Source: Ghiorsea bivora
GTDB taxonomy: Bacteria > Pseudomonadota > Zetaproteobacteria > Mariprofundales > Mariprofundaceae
Assembly: GCF_000744415.1 (NCBI RefSeq)
Contig: NZ_JQLW01000006.1
Span: forward strand, 291,001-355,000
Direction: 5' to 3'
DNA: 64,000 nucleotides
Below the pieces are notes generated by a model that saw only the letters and a list, made by a program, of their open reading frames with translations, was not told the origin of the DNA and searched no databases. Each line of letters begins with the position of its first letter. Position 1 is the first letter of the stretch. This document shows, piece after piece, positions 18,975-28,734 of this stretch. The translations under genes and the position numbers were made by a program.

Positions 18975-20536
18975 TGGTTTTCTTCCCAAGTTTTATTTCT
19001 TCGCTTACGCAAGTATAACCAACGCCAACCTGCCAGCGTCAACAACAATGCGGGTAAAGCAAAGACCCACACCACTTTGAAAAAAGTGCGCTCTGCTTTG
19101 TTCAATGGTTCAAGTGGGCGTTGGGTCACGCCTTTTGAGCGCAGTGTAATCAAAGCTTCATCATGGCTGAGCCAATCCAACATATTCAAAATCAACACCG
19201 TGTTTTCACCATTGATAAACTCATTATCCAAAAGTGCGCTAGAGCCTGAGACCAACAAACGTCCATTGGCTACCTTGGCTATATACGTTTTATCATCCAA
19301 TGCCTTGGTGAAAGCAGACTGCATCTTCCCTTCTTGCGCCAGCATCAATGTTTGGGGGCGCATGTGTAAGCCATGAAAACGCTCTTGCATGGCAAGCAAT
19401 GGATTCACATCAAAAGGTGGGCCTGATTGTACAGCACTCCATTCCGAGGATTGAAGCAGTATACTTTTATCAGCACTAGGCTCACCCCATGCTAAAGGTG
19501 CTGCAAATGGCATGCTTACACTTTCCAAACCTTGGGTAATCACGCTTTGTTTATTGAGGTTTACAACGTTTGGAATAAACGGAAAATCCACCACTGAGCG
19601 GAATGCAAAACCTGCTTGCTGTTGATTCACCGTGATGCGACTGGCTTGCTGATCCATCACCAAACCTGGCTCTACGGATACACCAAGGTCAGACAATAAC
19701 CAATCATTAGCATACGTATCCACGGGTAACACTTGAAATCCTGCTTGCAAGTTGGGCTCCACATTGGATGCCAATACCAACACCCCATTACCCGTCATAC
19801 GGAATTGGTCGAGGTGATACCTAAACATTTCCGATGGTTTTTTATCCACGCCCGCTACAATCAAAGCTTTGGCATCACTAGGCACAACATGAGCTGCCAA
19901 ATCGACATCGACAAAATTATAATCATCTTGCAAGAGTTGCTGCAATGTTTGTAGCTGTTGTGATGATTTGGCACCAAAACCTGTTGCAACGGCAATGGTT
20001 TGTTTGCCTTTACCTGTCAGTTTCTTGATTTTTCGTGTGAGTAAATACTCAAAACCCGCATCGGTTTGTACCACAGGAATAATTTCTTGTTTATCCAAGT
20101 ATTCAATGACAATCGCAAGGTATGCTTGACGCACTTGCGCCCTGTCATCTTCAATCACCTGCACTTGCACTTTTGGAATCTGCAAGGCTTGTAAAGCTGC
20201 TTGAGTATTGGGGTTATCCTCAGGGTTAATCATTTCAAACCCAAGTTTTCCCTTTGCGGCATCCCTATAATTCATCAAGGTATCTTCAACAAATTGTTTG
20301 AGCTGACCATAAGGTTGCGGTAAACCTGCGGTAAAATAAGCCTTGATTTGAATCGGCTCATCCAAACTTTGAAGCACTTGTTTGGTGGATGCTGAAATGC
20401 TCGATGTTTGGTTGTCGCTCCAATCACTGCGAATATGCGATCCTTGTGCCGCAGCAAACAGCAGCACTGCAATCACCACGACAAATGATAAAGTGAATAA
20501 AGTTTTTCGACGAATTGTTGAACGTAAATCTGCCAT
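18971..20536 (-). CDS. GldG-like ABC-associated extracytoplasmic protein
   Basis: 521 residues. N-terminal transmembrane helix (about 13-32), a large extracytoplasmic domain beginning DWSDNQTSSISASTKQVL, a thioredoxin-like region near KQTIAVATGFGAKSS, and a C-terminal transmembrane helix (about 490-510) with a basic tail. This is the GldG/ABC_transp_aux layout. The N-terminal L-S-type block before the question of cargo is shared with gliding-motility GldG, but no other gliding genes are present. Starts 2 bases after the permease stop. Confidence 0.8.
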   Translation of the reverse strand: MADLRSTIRRKTLFTLSFVVVIAVLLFAAAQGSHIRSDWSDNQTSSISASTKQVLQSLDEPIQIKAYFTAGLPQPYGQLKQFVEDTLMNYRDAAKGKLGFEMINPEDNPNTQAALQALQIPKVQVQVIEDDRAQVRQAYLAIVIEYLDKQEIIPVVQTDAGFEYLLTRKIKKLTGKGKQTIAVATGFGAKSSQQLQTLQQLLQDDYNFVDVDLAAHVVPSDAKALIVAGVDKKPSEMFRYHLDQFRMTGNGVLVLASNVEPNLQAGFQVLPVDTYANDWLLSDLGVSVEPGLVMDQQASRITVNQQQAGFAFRSVVDFPFIPNVVNLNKQSVITQGLESVSMPFAAPLAWGEPSADKSILLQSSEWSAVQSGPPFDVNPLLAMQERFHGLHMRPQTLMLAQEGKMQSAFTKALDDKTYIAKVANGRLLVSGSSALLDNEFINGENTVLILNMLDWLSHDEALITLRSKGVTQRPLEPLNKAERTFFKVVWVFALPALLLTLAGWRWLYLRKRRNKTWEENQ

Positions 20537-20538
20537 GA

Positions 20539-21249
20539 TTAACGCCACCGCCTACGTGCTAAAGCAAACCAACTTAAACTAATAAAAATCACTGTTAAAC
20601 TGATAAACAACATTACGTCAGCCAAAGATACCACACCTCGCATCATATTTTGATAGTGATCAATCGGACCCAGCATCACAACCCAGTCTTGCATAAAAAT
20701 TGGCAGCGTAGGAGCAGCTTGTGTGACAAGGAAAATCACCAACAATAAAACCAAACCAATAATATACGCAATCATGGCATGATTGGTCATGGCTGATGCA
20801 AATAAACCTATGGCAGCAAACAAAGCAGCAAGCAGCCATGCGCCCAAATACGATGCCATCACTGTGCCTGAATCAAGATTGCCCAATAATGATAAGGTCA
20901 AAGGATACAACCCCGTGAGCAACAATAAAAAGGTGATATGCCCCAACAAACTTAAATATTTACCGAGCACAATATCAATCGTACGCGTCGGCATGGTTGC
21001 CAAAAGTTCATACGTGCCATCATGCAATTCATCGGCAAGCAACCGCATGGACATGGCTGGAATAAAAAAGATAAAAAGCAACGGCAACACGGCAAACCAA
21101 TGACGCATATCCGCTTGCCCATTTAAAAACAGACTACTGCCAAAGAAAAAACCTGATGCCAATAAAAATGCAATCGACACCACATAACCCTGAGGAGTGT
21201 CTAGGCTAATTCGCCATTCTTTTTGGCATAATGCCACCACTGCATTCAT
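20539..21249 (-). CDS. ABC transporter permease (GldF-like)
   Basis: 236 residues with six hydrophobic segments, typical of ABC-2 permeases. Conserved block RLLADELHDGTYELLATMP lies after the second helix, the usual ABC-2/GldF signature. It overlaps the upstream ATPase gene by 4 nt. Forms the membrane part of the module with the ATPase at 21246-22184. Confidence 0.86.
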   Translation of the reverse strand: MNAVVALCQKEWRISLDTPQGYVVSIAFLLASGFFFGSSLFLNGQADMRHWFAVLPLLFIFFIPAMSMRLLADELHDGTYELLATMPTRTIDIVLGKYLSLLGHITFLLLLTGLYPLTLSLLGNLDSGTVMASYLGAWLLAALFAAIGLFASAMTNHAMIAYIIGLVLLLVIFLVTQAAPTLPIFMQDWVVMLGPIDHYQNMMRGVVSLADVMLFISLTVIFISLSWFALARRRWR

Positions 21250-22184
21250 GCTGTTCCTCCTGTTAATTCTCGGAAGACATCCTCAAGCGAGGCTTGTTCA
21301 TTGCGTATTTCTAAAAGTACCACATCTGTAGCAACAGCAGCCAAAAACAATTGTTCGGCAAGACCACAATCTGGGTCTGGATGTGATATTTCGATATGGG
21401 TAAAACCATCGGCTAATGTTTCTTGATGAACGATAGTTATATCAGACAAACTGGCTTGTAAGTGCGCGAGCAATTTATTTGCATCACCTTTCACTGTTGC
21501 CAACACAAATGCGCCACCTTGGGCTTGTTTGGAAAGTTCTTCGGATGTACCCAAAGCTTGTAACTCGCCTTTATCGATTATCATCATGCGGTCGCATACG
21601 GCTTCCACTTCGGGCAAAATATGCGAAGACAAAAGCACCGTTTTTTGTTCACCCAAGTGGCGAATCAAATGACGAATTTCAATAATTTGGTTGGGGTCTA
21701 AACCTGTGGTGGGTTCATCCAAGATAAGACATTGCGGGTCGTGCAACATGGCAGCTGCCAAACCCACCCGCTGACGATAACCTTTGGATAACTCCTCAAT
21801 TCGGCGATATAACACTTGCTCCAAACCACAAGCCCGCGCCATTTCACCAATTTTATCTTTTCGAGTCGCACTGGGAATCCCATGCATTTTGCCTGTGAAT
21901 TGAAGGTAAGCTTCAACATCCAAATCGTGGTAAGACGGCGCATGTTCTGGCAAATAACCCACCAAGCGGCGAACTTGAATGGATTCTGCCAAGCTTAAAC
22001 CATCAATGCTTGCATCACCTGAGGAAGGGGGAAGAAAACAGGTGAGCATTTTCATGGTGGTCGATTTTCCAGCGCCATTAGGACCCAACAGCCCCATGAC
22101 TTCACCACGCTTAACCTCAAAACTTAAATCTTTAACGGCAAACTGATTGCCATATTGTCGGGAAAGACTTTTTGCTTTAATCAT
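21246..22184 (-). CDS. ABC transporter ATP-binding protein (GldA-like)
   Basis: 312 residues. Walker A GPNGAGKSTT, signature LSKGYRQR, Walker B CLILDEP, D-loop GLDP, H-loop SSHI. A C-terminal extension (about 220-312) is typical of ABC-2 exporters of the GldA/CcmA type. ATG at 22184 is preferred; a TTG two codons upstream is possible. First gene of the module, lying just downstream of ftsZ behind a hairpin. Confidence 0.9.
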   Translation of the reverse strand: MIKAKSLSRQYGNQFAVKDLSFEVKRGEVMGLLGPNGAGKSTTMKMLTCFLPPSSGDASIDGLSLAESIQVRRLVGYLPEHAPSYHDLDVEAYLQFTGKMHGIPSATRKDKIGEMARACGLEQVLYRRIEELSKGYRQRVGLAAAMLHDPQCLILDEPTTGLDPNQIIEIRHLIRHLGEQKTVLLSSHILPEVEAVCDRMMIIDKGELQALGTSEELSKQAQGGAFVLATVKGDANKLLAHLQASLSDITIVHQETLADGFTHIEISHPDPDCGLAEQLFLAAVATDVVLLEIRNEQASLEDVFRELTGGTA

Positions 22185-22216
22185 AGGCAAAATGTATGTA
22201 CTCCAAAATGAAGATT

Positions 22217-22246
22217 CAAGGGTGTTCTTTTATAAAAACACCCTTG
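22217..22246 (-). terminator. Palindromic hairpin after ftsZ
   Basis: Near-perfect 30-base palindrome with arms CAAGGGTGTT and AACACCCTTG and a palindromic TTTTATAAAA centre. It lies between ftsZ and the ABC module. No T-run follows on the minus strand, so it may be an attenuator or mRNA-stabilising hairpin rather than a full terminator. Confidence 0.5.
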
Positions 22247-22257
22247 TAAAAAAGCAA

Positions 22258-23412
22258 TTAGTCAGCTTGCTGACGAATCCATGTTGGCACATCGTACAAA
22301 TCATCATATGGTGATTCTGCTGTTGCCGTTTGTGCTTGGGCTTGCCCTGTACCACTGGTAAAACCAGGAACAGGTACATCACCCATGATTGGCATCTTAG
22401 GCTGGTGCAAAGGACGCACAGGCGCAAGTTTTGGTGTTTCTTGTTTTTGCAACCCCGTCGCAACCACGGTTACACGCAACTCATCGCCAGCATCATCATC
22501 GTAAACAAGTCCACAGTTCACATTTGCATCCTCATCCACCATATTATGAATAATACTCATCACCTCTTCATATTCAGCCATTGATAATGAATCTTCATGC
22601 GCCGTCACATTCACTAGCAAGCCTTGTGCGCCATGAATATCCACTTCTTCCAATAACGGTGAAGTAATTGCTGCTTCAGCTGCAGTACATGCTCTGTCTT
22701 CACCTGAAGCAGCTCCCATGCCCATCATCGACATACCTTGGTGCTCTGTCATTACAGCCGTCACATCTGCAAAATCCACATTGATATAACCTGGTTTTGT
22801 AATTAGCTCAGAAATACCGCGCACAGCTTGAAACAAAATGTCATCAGCCATGCGAAAAGTATCTTTCATAGATGTATTCTTTCCTGCCATCGCAACCAAC
22901 TTTTGATTGGGAATAGTAATCAATGTATCCACGGCACTACCCAACTCTTTGATACCTTCTTCAGCAAAACGCATACGGCGCTTTCCCTCAAAACCAAAAG
23001 GTTTGGTGACCACACCAACTGTTAAAATACCCATCTCACGCGCTACTTCAGCAATCACAGGTGCTGCACCTGTACCTGTGCCGCCACCCATACCTGCAGT
23101 GATAAATACCATTTCTGTATCTTCAAGCAGTTCCTTGATATGCGCACGATCAGATTCAGCTGCGTCTCTTCCAATTTCTGGTTTACCTCCTGCGCCCAAA
23201 CCTTTGGTACTATTTGAACCTAACTGCAAACGCATTTGTGCCAAACTACGAGACAACACTTGTGCATCCGTATTGGCTGCAACAAAGCTTACGCCAGACA
23301 AACCTTGTTCAATCATATTATTCAAAGCATTGCCGCCGCCGCCGCCAACGCCAACAACTTTAATACTTGCTACCTGCTTTTGTGTATCATCCAATGTAAA
23401 TTTAAGCGCCAT
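22258..23412 (-). CDS. ftsZ: Cell division protein FtsZ
   Basis: 384-residue tubulin-like GTPase that forms the Z ring. GTP-binding [11 protein letters not shown] and the signature [14 protein letters not shown] are intact. The T7 synergy region has NVDFADV. After a variable linker (about 320-370) the protein ends in [12 protein letters not shown], the conserved tail that binds FtsA and ZipA-like partners. Start ATG has GGGAG upstream. Last gene of the dcw cluster. Confidence 0.98.
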   Translation of the reverse strand: MALKFTLDDTQKQVASIKVVGVGGGGGNALNNMIEQGLSGVSFVAANTDAQVLSRSLAQMRLQLGSNSTKGLGAGGKPEIGRDAAESDRAHIKELLEDTEMVFITAGMGGGTGTGAAPVIAEVAREMGILTVGVVTKPFGFEGKRRMRFAEEGIKELGSAVDTLITIPNQKLVAMAGKNTSMKDTFRMADDILFQAVRGISELITKPGYINVDFADVTAVMTEHQGMSMMGMGAASGEDRACTAAEAAITSPLLEEVDIHGAQGLLVNVTAHEDSLSMAEYEEVMSIIHNMVDEDANVNCGLVYDDDAGDELRVTVVATGLQKQETPKLAPVRPLHQPKMPIMGDVPVPGFTSGTGQAQAQTATAESPYDDLYDVPTWIRQQAD

Positions 23413-23482
23413 GACTATCTCCCTTCCTGCTATTTTTTTATTTTCTTAAAATCTTGTGTCTGTTTTGAGTAACTTCGTGCCA

Positions 23483-24706
23483 TTAACTACCCCCAAACCA
23501 TCGTCGTACGCTGCTCCATAAACTTTCAGAGCTTGTATCATCAAAATGTAAACCTTGTTCTTCGCGGTAACGTTGACCGTAATGAATCAAGCCCACACCT
23601 GTTGCATAAATTGGGCTGTTCACCACATCGGTTAATCCACCCACATTTTGTGGGCGACCAATGCGTACAGGTAATTCAAAAATTTCATCGGCAAGCTCTT
23701 GCGTGCCTTCAAGCAAACTACTTCCGCCTGTTAACACCACACCTGCGGCTACTAGTTCGCGGTAACCCGAGCGCTCCAATTCTTCGCGCACCAATTCAAA
23801 CAACTCTTGCATACGCGGCTCTAATAACTGTGCCATCACTTGCCTAGGCATAGACTGGGGCGGACGACCACCCACCCGCGGTACTTCCACCGTTTCTTCT
23901 GCTGAGATGAGCGATGTCATGCATGAGCCATATCTTTTCTTCAAAATATCGGCTTCTCTGGCTGATGTGCGCAAACCAGCTACCAAATCATTGGTTAAAT
24001 GGTCGCCGCCCACAGGAATCACGGCTGTATGCCGAATTGCACCATCAATAAACACTGCAAGGTCTGTGGTGCCACCGCCAATATCCACCAATAATACACC
24101 AATATCTTTCTCATCTTGGCTCAATACCGCTTCACTTGAAGCAATTTGCTCCAACACAATGGCTGACACATCCAAATCACACCGATTGCAACACTTGATA
24201 ATATTTTGTGCCGATGATAATGCTCCCGTAATCACATGCACCCGTGTTTCAAGGCGTACACCACTCATACCCACAGGTTCACGAATACCATCTTGTCTAT
24301 CAATGATGTATTCTTGGGGTAAGACATGTAAAATTTGTTGGTCAGCTGGAATATTCATCGCTTTGGCGGCTTCTACCACACGTGTTACATCTTCTTCGGT
24401 GACTTCTCCATTCTTGGTCGCCACCACACCATGACTGTTGTAACCGCGAATATGTGAACCTGCGATACCCACATACACTTTTTTGATGTCTACATCAGCC
24501 ATCAACTCAGCTTCTTCAACTGCCAAACGAATGGATTCTACTGTGCTTTCAATATTCACCACCACCCCACGGCGCAAACCATTGGATGGGTGCGTGCCTA
24601 TGCCCACAATGTCTAAGCGACCATCAGGTGCTGCTTCTGCCACGATACAGGCAATTTTGCTTGTACCGATGTCTAATCCAACAATGATTTGATTCTCTCT
24701 AGCCAT
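23483..24706 (-). CDS. ftsA: Cell division protein FtsA
   Basis: 407-residue actin-like membrane tether of FtsZ. Phosphate-1 motif GLDIGTSKI, phosphate-2 LLVDIGGGTTDLAVF and adenosine motif VLTGGSSLLEG are present. The C-terminus SLWSSVRRWFGGS is an amphipathic membrane-targeting helix. ATG at 24706 has GGAGG upstream and overlaps the ftsQ stop by one base (TAATG). Confidence 0.97.
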   Translation of the reverse strand: MARENQIIVGLDIGTSKIACIVAEAAPDGRLDIVGIGTHPSNGLRRGVVVNIESTVESIRLAVEEAELMADVDIKKVYVGIAGSHIRGYNSHGVVATKNGEVTEEDVTRVVEAAKAMNIPADQQILHVLPQEYIIDRQDGIREPVGMSGVRLETRVHVITGALSSAQNIIKCCNRCDLDVSAIVLEQIASSEAVLSQDEKDIGVLLVDIGGGTTDLAVFIDGAIRHTAVIPVGGDHLTNDLVAGLRTSAREADILKKRYGSCMTSLISAEETVEVPRVGGRPPQSMPRQVMAQLLEPRMQELFELVREELERSGYRELVAAGVVLTGGSSLLEGTQELADEIFELPVRIGRPQNVGGLTDVVNSPIYATGVGLIHYGQRYREEQGLHFDDTSSESLWSSVRRWFGGS

Positions 24707-25506
24707 TATATGACCTCCTGCTTGGCTGGTCGAATAAACCAACGTTCGGGAATGCGCGCATCCATGCGCCAGTGTCTTCTAGCCCAGCGTGGCTGGCTTA
24801 AAATATTGAGCACTTTCGGCAAATCATCTTGTAAACTTTCCTGATTCAACAGCCATTGTTCACCATGCGCAAAGTTCAAGCGCCAGTCTTGCCGCTCAAC
24901 AATCACTTCACTTAATGCTTGCACACGTTCAGGCATATTCACACGCAAATGATGCAATACTGCGGTAGCTACCTTTAAGTTATCGGGCTGCAATCTAAAC
25001 AAGGGTAAATCCAAATTTTCACCTCGTAATATTGGGCGATAAGCCACGCCCTGCTCATCCACCAACATCACTTTCTTATCCGCTTTGGCACTCACGTTTT
25101 CCCATAAAGCGATGGGCTTACGCGCTGAGGCTTTAATCAATAAACCATCAGGCAAAACGCGGCTCACTTCTATGCGTTGAATATCTGGAATCAACGCCGT
25201 TAAATCACGTTGTATCACTGCGGCACGCGTATGCCAAAAATCAAAGGCTTGTTTATGCGCAAAATATAAAGCAATTGGTTTTTTAATGTGCGCAGGCGAA
25301 TCAATTTGCCAGTGCGTTACTGTCATTTCTTGATTGAGTTGTATCGCCGAAAAACCAAGCACGGTAATCACTGCAGAAGCAACCAACACAGCTTGTAGCG
25401 GTTTAAGCCAAGTCATGCGGCGTTTCACATGTTTCACCTTTTTCTTTCTACGCACATTTCCCACATCTTTTTTGTTTGTGCGGAAGATATTGGACAATAA
25501 TTTCAT
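24706..25506 (-). CDS. ftsQ: Cell division protein FtsQ
   Basis: 266 residues. Very basic cytoplasmic N-terminus (1-35), one transmembrane helix (about 37-57), a POTRA-like domain starting VTHWQIDSPAH, and a beta domain. Bridges early and late divisome proteins with FtsB/FtsL. ATG at 25506 overlaps the ddl stop as ATGA. Confidence 0.92.
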   Translation of the reverse strand: MKLLSNIFRTNKKDVGNVRRKKKVKHVKRRMTWLKPLQAVLVASAVITVLGFSAIQLNQEMTVTHWQIDSPAHIKKPIALYFAHKQAFDFWHTRAAVIQRDLTALIPDIQRIEVSRVLPDGLLIKASARKPIALWENVSAKADKKVMLVDEQGVAYRPILRGENLDLPLFRLQPDNLKVATAVLHHLRVNMPERVQALSEVIVERQDWRLNFAHGEQWLLNQESLQDDLPKVLNILSQPRWARRHWRMDARIPERWFIRPAKQEVI

Positions 25507-26444
25507 TGTACCCCTCCACATTTTTTTTCTCCACGGCTTTTTCCTCTACAGTGGGCAGACATTAAAATCTGTGCACACAAGTCTTCAAAGGATACACCCT
25601 GCTCAGCAGCAGCTTTAGGCAGCAGGCTGGTTGCCGTCATGCCTGGAATGGTATTGATTTCTAAAACCACTGGCGCACCAATATCGGGCACAATCAAATC
25701 TACGCGCGGTGCGCCCGTGCAACCTGCTGCTTGCACCGCTTGTTCCGCAATATGTTTACACTTATTACTCTGACTGCTTGAAATGCGTGCTGGGCAATAA
25801 TAATCCGTTGCTCCTGCTGTGTATTTAGATGCAAAGTCATACATACCTGATTTGGGTGCAACTTCCACAGGCGTTAATGCCTTACCATCCACCACCGATA
25901 CAGCCACCTCAACACCGCGCACACATTGTTCAACCAACCAATTATTGAGCTCAACCAAAGCCAAGGCATCCCATACTGCTTCATCTTCAATATAATGCAG
26001 ACCAACACTTGAACCTTCAGCCACAGGTTTCACAAATACAGGATAATGCTGCGGTTTACCATCGCGCATCAACACATCTTCAGGTGTGCGAATACCTATA
26101 TCATCCAATACACATTTGGTGAGTTTCTTATTCATACATAATGCTGATGCACTCACATCTGAACCTGTATATGGCATTTGCATGGTTTCTAGCAAGCCTT
26201 GAATACAACCATCTTCACCATATGTGCCATGCAATGTAATAAAAGCGACATCAGCTTGGCTATGTTGGATAAGCTCAAACCACATGGCTGTATTTTTAGG
26301 CAAATCCAATGCCACCACATCCAAACCATGGCTAGTTAATGCTTGGGTTACAGCAGCACCTGAGCGCAAAGAAATTTCCCGCTCAGCAGAAGCGCCGCCC
26401 ATCAAGACCACCACACGTTTCCCCTCAAAACCTTTGATATTCAT
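25503..26444 (-). CDS. ddl: D-alanine--D-alanine ligase
   Basis: 313 residues, ATP-grasp enzyme that makes D-Ala-D-Ala for the murein stem peptide. Motifs: LMGGASAEREISLRSG, LHGTYGEDGCIQGLLE, FVKPVAEGSSVGL and LEINTIPGMT. The ATG at 26444 overlaps the murB stop; a GTG at 26453 would add three residues. The C-terminal tail CRGKSRGEKKCGGVQ is basic and unlike typical Ddl ends. Confidence 0.95.
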   Translation of the reverse strand: MNIKGFEGKRVVVLMGGASAEREISLRSGAAVTQALTSHGLDVVALDLPKNTAMWFELIQHSQADVAFITLHGTYGEDGCIQGLLETMQMPYTGSDVSASALCMNKKLTKCVLDDIGIRTPEDVLMRDGKPQHYPVFVKPVAEGSSVGLHYIEDEAVWDALALVELNNWLVEQCVRGVEVAVSVVDGKALTPVEVAPKSGMYDFASKYTAGATDYYCPARISSSQSNKCKHIAEQAVQAAGCTGAPRVDLIVPDIGAPVVLEINTIPGMTATSLLPKAAAEQGVSFEDLCAQILMSAHCRGKSRGEKKCGGVQ

Positions 26445-27331
26445 AACGAACACCCCACCAACTTCACTTCAGGCTCCAAATCAATATTGGTCTGTTTTTT
26501 AACCTCTGCTTTTGCCAAACGAATCAAATGCAATACATCTTCACTACTGGCACCACCTTCATTCACAATAAAATTGGCATGCACATCTGAAATCCTAGCC
26601 TTACCCCGTTGCTCACCTTTAAGCCCTACGCCTTCAATCAAGCGAGCTGCAAAATTACCTTCGGGGTTTTTAAACACTGAACCACAATTGGGCAATGCCA
26701 AAGGTTGGCTACCACTGCGTTTACTACGCATATCACGCATAGCGGCTTTGATTTGCTCAGTATCCGATGTTTCAAGTTGCAATGTTGCCGACACAACCAA
26801 TGCACCTTGGGGTAGTTTGGTATAGCGGTAACGCATATCCAAGGCATCACGCGATACACATGCCATATGTCCATCTCTATGCAATACATCTACAGATACC
26901 AACACATCAGATATTTGCTGCCCAAAAGCACCCGCATTCATCGCCACACCACCGCCCAAATCACCAGGTACGGTTGCCATAAACTCCAACCCAGTTAGCC
27001 CATGATTGGCAGCTGCTTGCGCCAACTTACTCATACGCACACCAGCGCCAACTTTGATGGTCTCGTCTGTAATATGTAATGTATTGATATCGCCCAAATC
27101 CAAAACCAAACCATCAATGCCACTGTCGGCAATCAAAACATTGCTTCCCCTGCCTAAAGGCAAGAGCATTACATCTTCTGGAATCAACGACATGGCTGCA
27201 ATCAAGTGCACCTTATCGCTAGGGCGGAATAACCATGCCGCTTCACCACCCACACCCAATGTGGTGCGGGGTGCTAATGGCACATTCGCTGCCATCTTAC
27301 CCATGGCTTGCAATTCTGCCTGCCAACTCAT
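26441..27331 (-). CDS. murB: UDP-N-acetylenolpyruvoylglucosamine reductase
   Basis: 296-residue FAD enzyme reducing enolpyruvyl-UDP-GlcNAc to UDP-MurNAc. FAD-binding block LPLGRGSNVLI and the catalytic Ser loop NCGSVFKNP are visible. The C-terminal Glu lies in NIDLEPEVKLVG. It is the shorter type II-like form. ATG overlaps the murC stop by 4 nt. Confidence 0.95.
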   Translation of the reverse strand: MSWQAELQAMGKMAANVPLAPRTTLGVGGEAAWLFRPSDKVHLIAAMSLIPEDVMLLPLGRGSNVLIADSGIDGLVLDLGDINTLHITDETIKVGAGVRMSKLAQAAANHGLTGLEFMATVPGDLGGGVAMNAGAFGQQISDVLVSVDVLHRDGHMACVSRDALDMRYRYTKLPQGALVVSATLQLETSDTEQIKAAMRDMRSKRSGSQPLALPNCGSVFKNPEGNFAARLIEGVGLKGEQRGKARISDVHANFIVNEGGASSEDVLHLIRLAKAEVKKQTNIDLEPEVKLVGCSL

Positions 27332-28734
27332 GATGGCTGCCCCAATGTTTCGCGCCCTAATGTTTCACGCCCCAATGCTTCACGAATCTGTCGCGCCATG
27401 GCACCAATCGAACCTGCACCCATAAGTAATACAATATGCCCTGCTTCAAGCTCGGCTTGCACCCAAGCAAGGGCTGCTTGTTCATCATCTATGGCTGCCA
27501 CATCTCTATGCCCACGTTTCATCATGCCTTCAGCCAAACTGGTGGCATTAACACCATCGATGGCTTGTTCACTGGCTGCGTAAATAGGCAGCAAACGCAC
27601 CCGTTGTGCCATATCAAAACAGCCCAAAAAGTCTTCAAACAAATCTTGTGTTCGGGTAAAGCGGTGCGGCTGAAACAACGCTGAAATGGTCTGCTCTGGC
27701 CAACACGATTGTGCAGCTTGCAATGTAGATAAAACTTCTTTGGGATGATGCGCATAATCATCCACCAGCACGCCCTGCCCAATCGGGCAACATTGGAATC
27801 TACGCTGAATGCCTTCAAACGTTAAAAATGCTTGTTTTATTTCAGCAAATGTAATGCCTAAGTCCAATAGTACGGCAACGGCAGCCAATGCATTTTCTGC
27901 ATTATGTAAACCAGGCATGGGTAACATCATGGTCTGTGTCGTGCCATCAGCAAAACCAATGGTTAAATGCTGCTGATAACCTTCAATGCGCACATCTTTC
28001 AAATATAAATCTGCTTGTGGGCTGGTTCCATAAGTGGTGACGGGGCGATGTAACGCATCTCGCAACAATGCCACATTGGGGTGCTCATGATGCAATACAA
28101 CACGCCCATAAAACGGTGTTAGATTCACAAACTGTTTAAATGCTGCAATCAGCGTTTCAAAATCACCGTAGTGATCAAGGTGTTCTGGGTCGATATTACT
28201 CACCACCGAAATTGTTGGCGATAAACGTAAAAATGAACCATCTGATTCATCAGCCTCAGCCACCAACCATGTCGATTCACCCAAACGTGCATTATGACTG
28301 GTGGACATCAAACGACCGCCAATTACATACGTAGGGTCTAAACCTGCGCTTTCCATACCATGTGCAATCATGGATGTAATCGTGGTTTCCCCATGGCTAC
28401 CCGCCACAGCAATGCCTTGCTTCATACGCATCAATTCAGCCAACATTTCGGCTCTGGGAATTACAGGAATACCACGTTTATTGGCTTCTACAATTTCTGG
28501 GTTGTTATCAGATACCGCTGTGGTTACCACCACCACTTCTGCATCGCCTAAGTTTTCTGCTTTATGCCCTACGCTTACTGCAATGCCAATATCGCGCAAT
28601 CGTTGTACATTTGGGCTTTCTGCCATATCAGAGCCTTGCACATTAAAACCTTGATTACTCAGCACTTCAGCAATACCACTCATGCCAATGCCACCAATGC
28701 CTGTGAAGTGAATACATTTTACACGCAATTTCAT
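27328..28734 (-). CDS. murC: UDP-N-acetylmuramate--L-alanine ligase, with P-loop Lys replaced
   Basis: 468 residues. Adds L-Ala to UDP-MurNAc. N-terminal Rossmann block HFTGIGGIGMSGIAEVL, central domain SEADESDGSFL, and C-terminal DDYAHHPKEV are standard. The ATP-binding loop reads GSHGETTITSM. The invariant P-loop Lys is Glu at residue 116 (codon GAA, bases 28387-28389, one base from AAA). MurD, MurE and MurF in the same cluster keep their Lys. The C-terminus ends in a short tandem repeat (REALG, RETLG, RETLG). Starts with ATG overlapping the murG stop. Confidence 0.93.
   Translation of the reverse strand: MKLRVKCIHFTGIGGIGMSGIAEVLSNQGFNVQGSDMAESPNVQRLRDIGIAVSVGHKAENLGDAEVVVVTTAVSDNNPEIVEANKRGIPVIPRAEMLAELMRMKQGIAVAGSHGETTITSMIAHGMESAGLDPTYVIGGRLMSTSHNARLGESTWLVAEADESDGSFLRLSPTISVVSNIDPEHLDHYGDFETLIAAFKQFVNLTPFYGRVVLHHEHPNVALLRDALHRPVTTYGTSPQADLYLKDVRIEGYQQHLTIGFADGTTQTMMLPMPGLHNAENALAAVAVLLDLGITFAEIKQAFLTFEGIQRRFQCCPIGQGVLVDDYAHHPKEVLSTLQAAQSCWPEQTISALFQPHRFTRTQDLFEDFLGCFDMAQRVRLLPIYAASEQAIDGVNATSLAEGMMKRGHRDVAAIDDEQAALAWVQAELEAGHIVLLMGAGSIGAMARQIREALGRETLGRETLGQPS
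27341..27385. repeat. 15-bp tandem repeat at the murC 3' end
   Basis: Three 15-base units (27341-27355, 27356-27370, 27371-27385) with two to three differences between units, in frame within murC. They encode the repeated pentapeptide RE(A/T)LG in its C-terminal tail. Probably slippage within a nonessential extension. Confidence 0.8.

Noticed and set aside
18723..19376. Plus-strand frame within DUF4340/gldG-like genes
   Set aside because: Shadow of two coupled minus-strand genes; no family resemblance.
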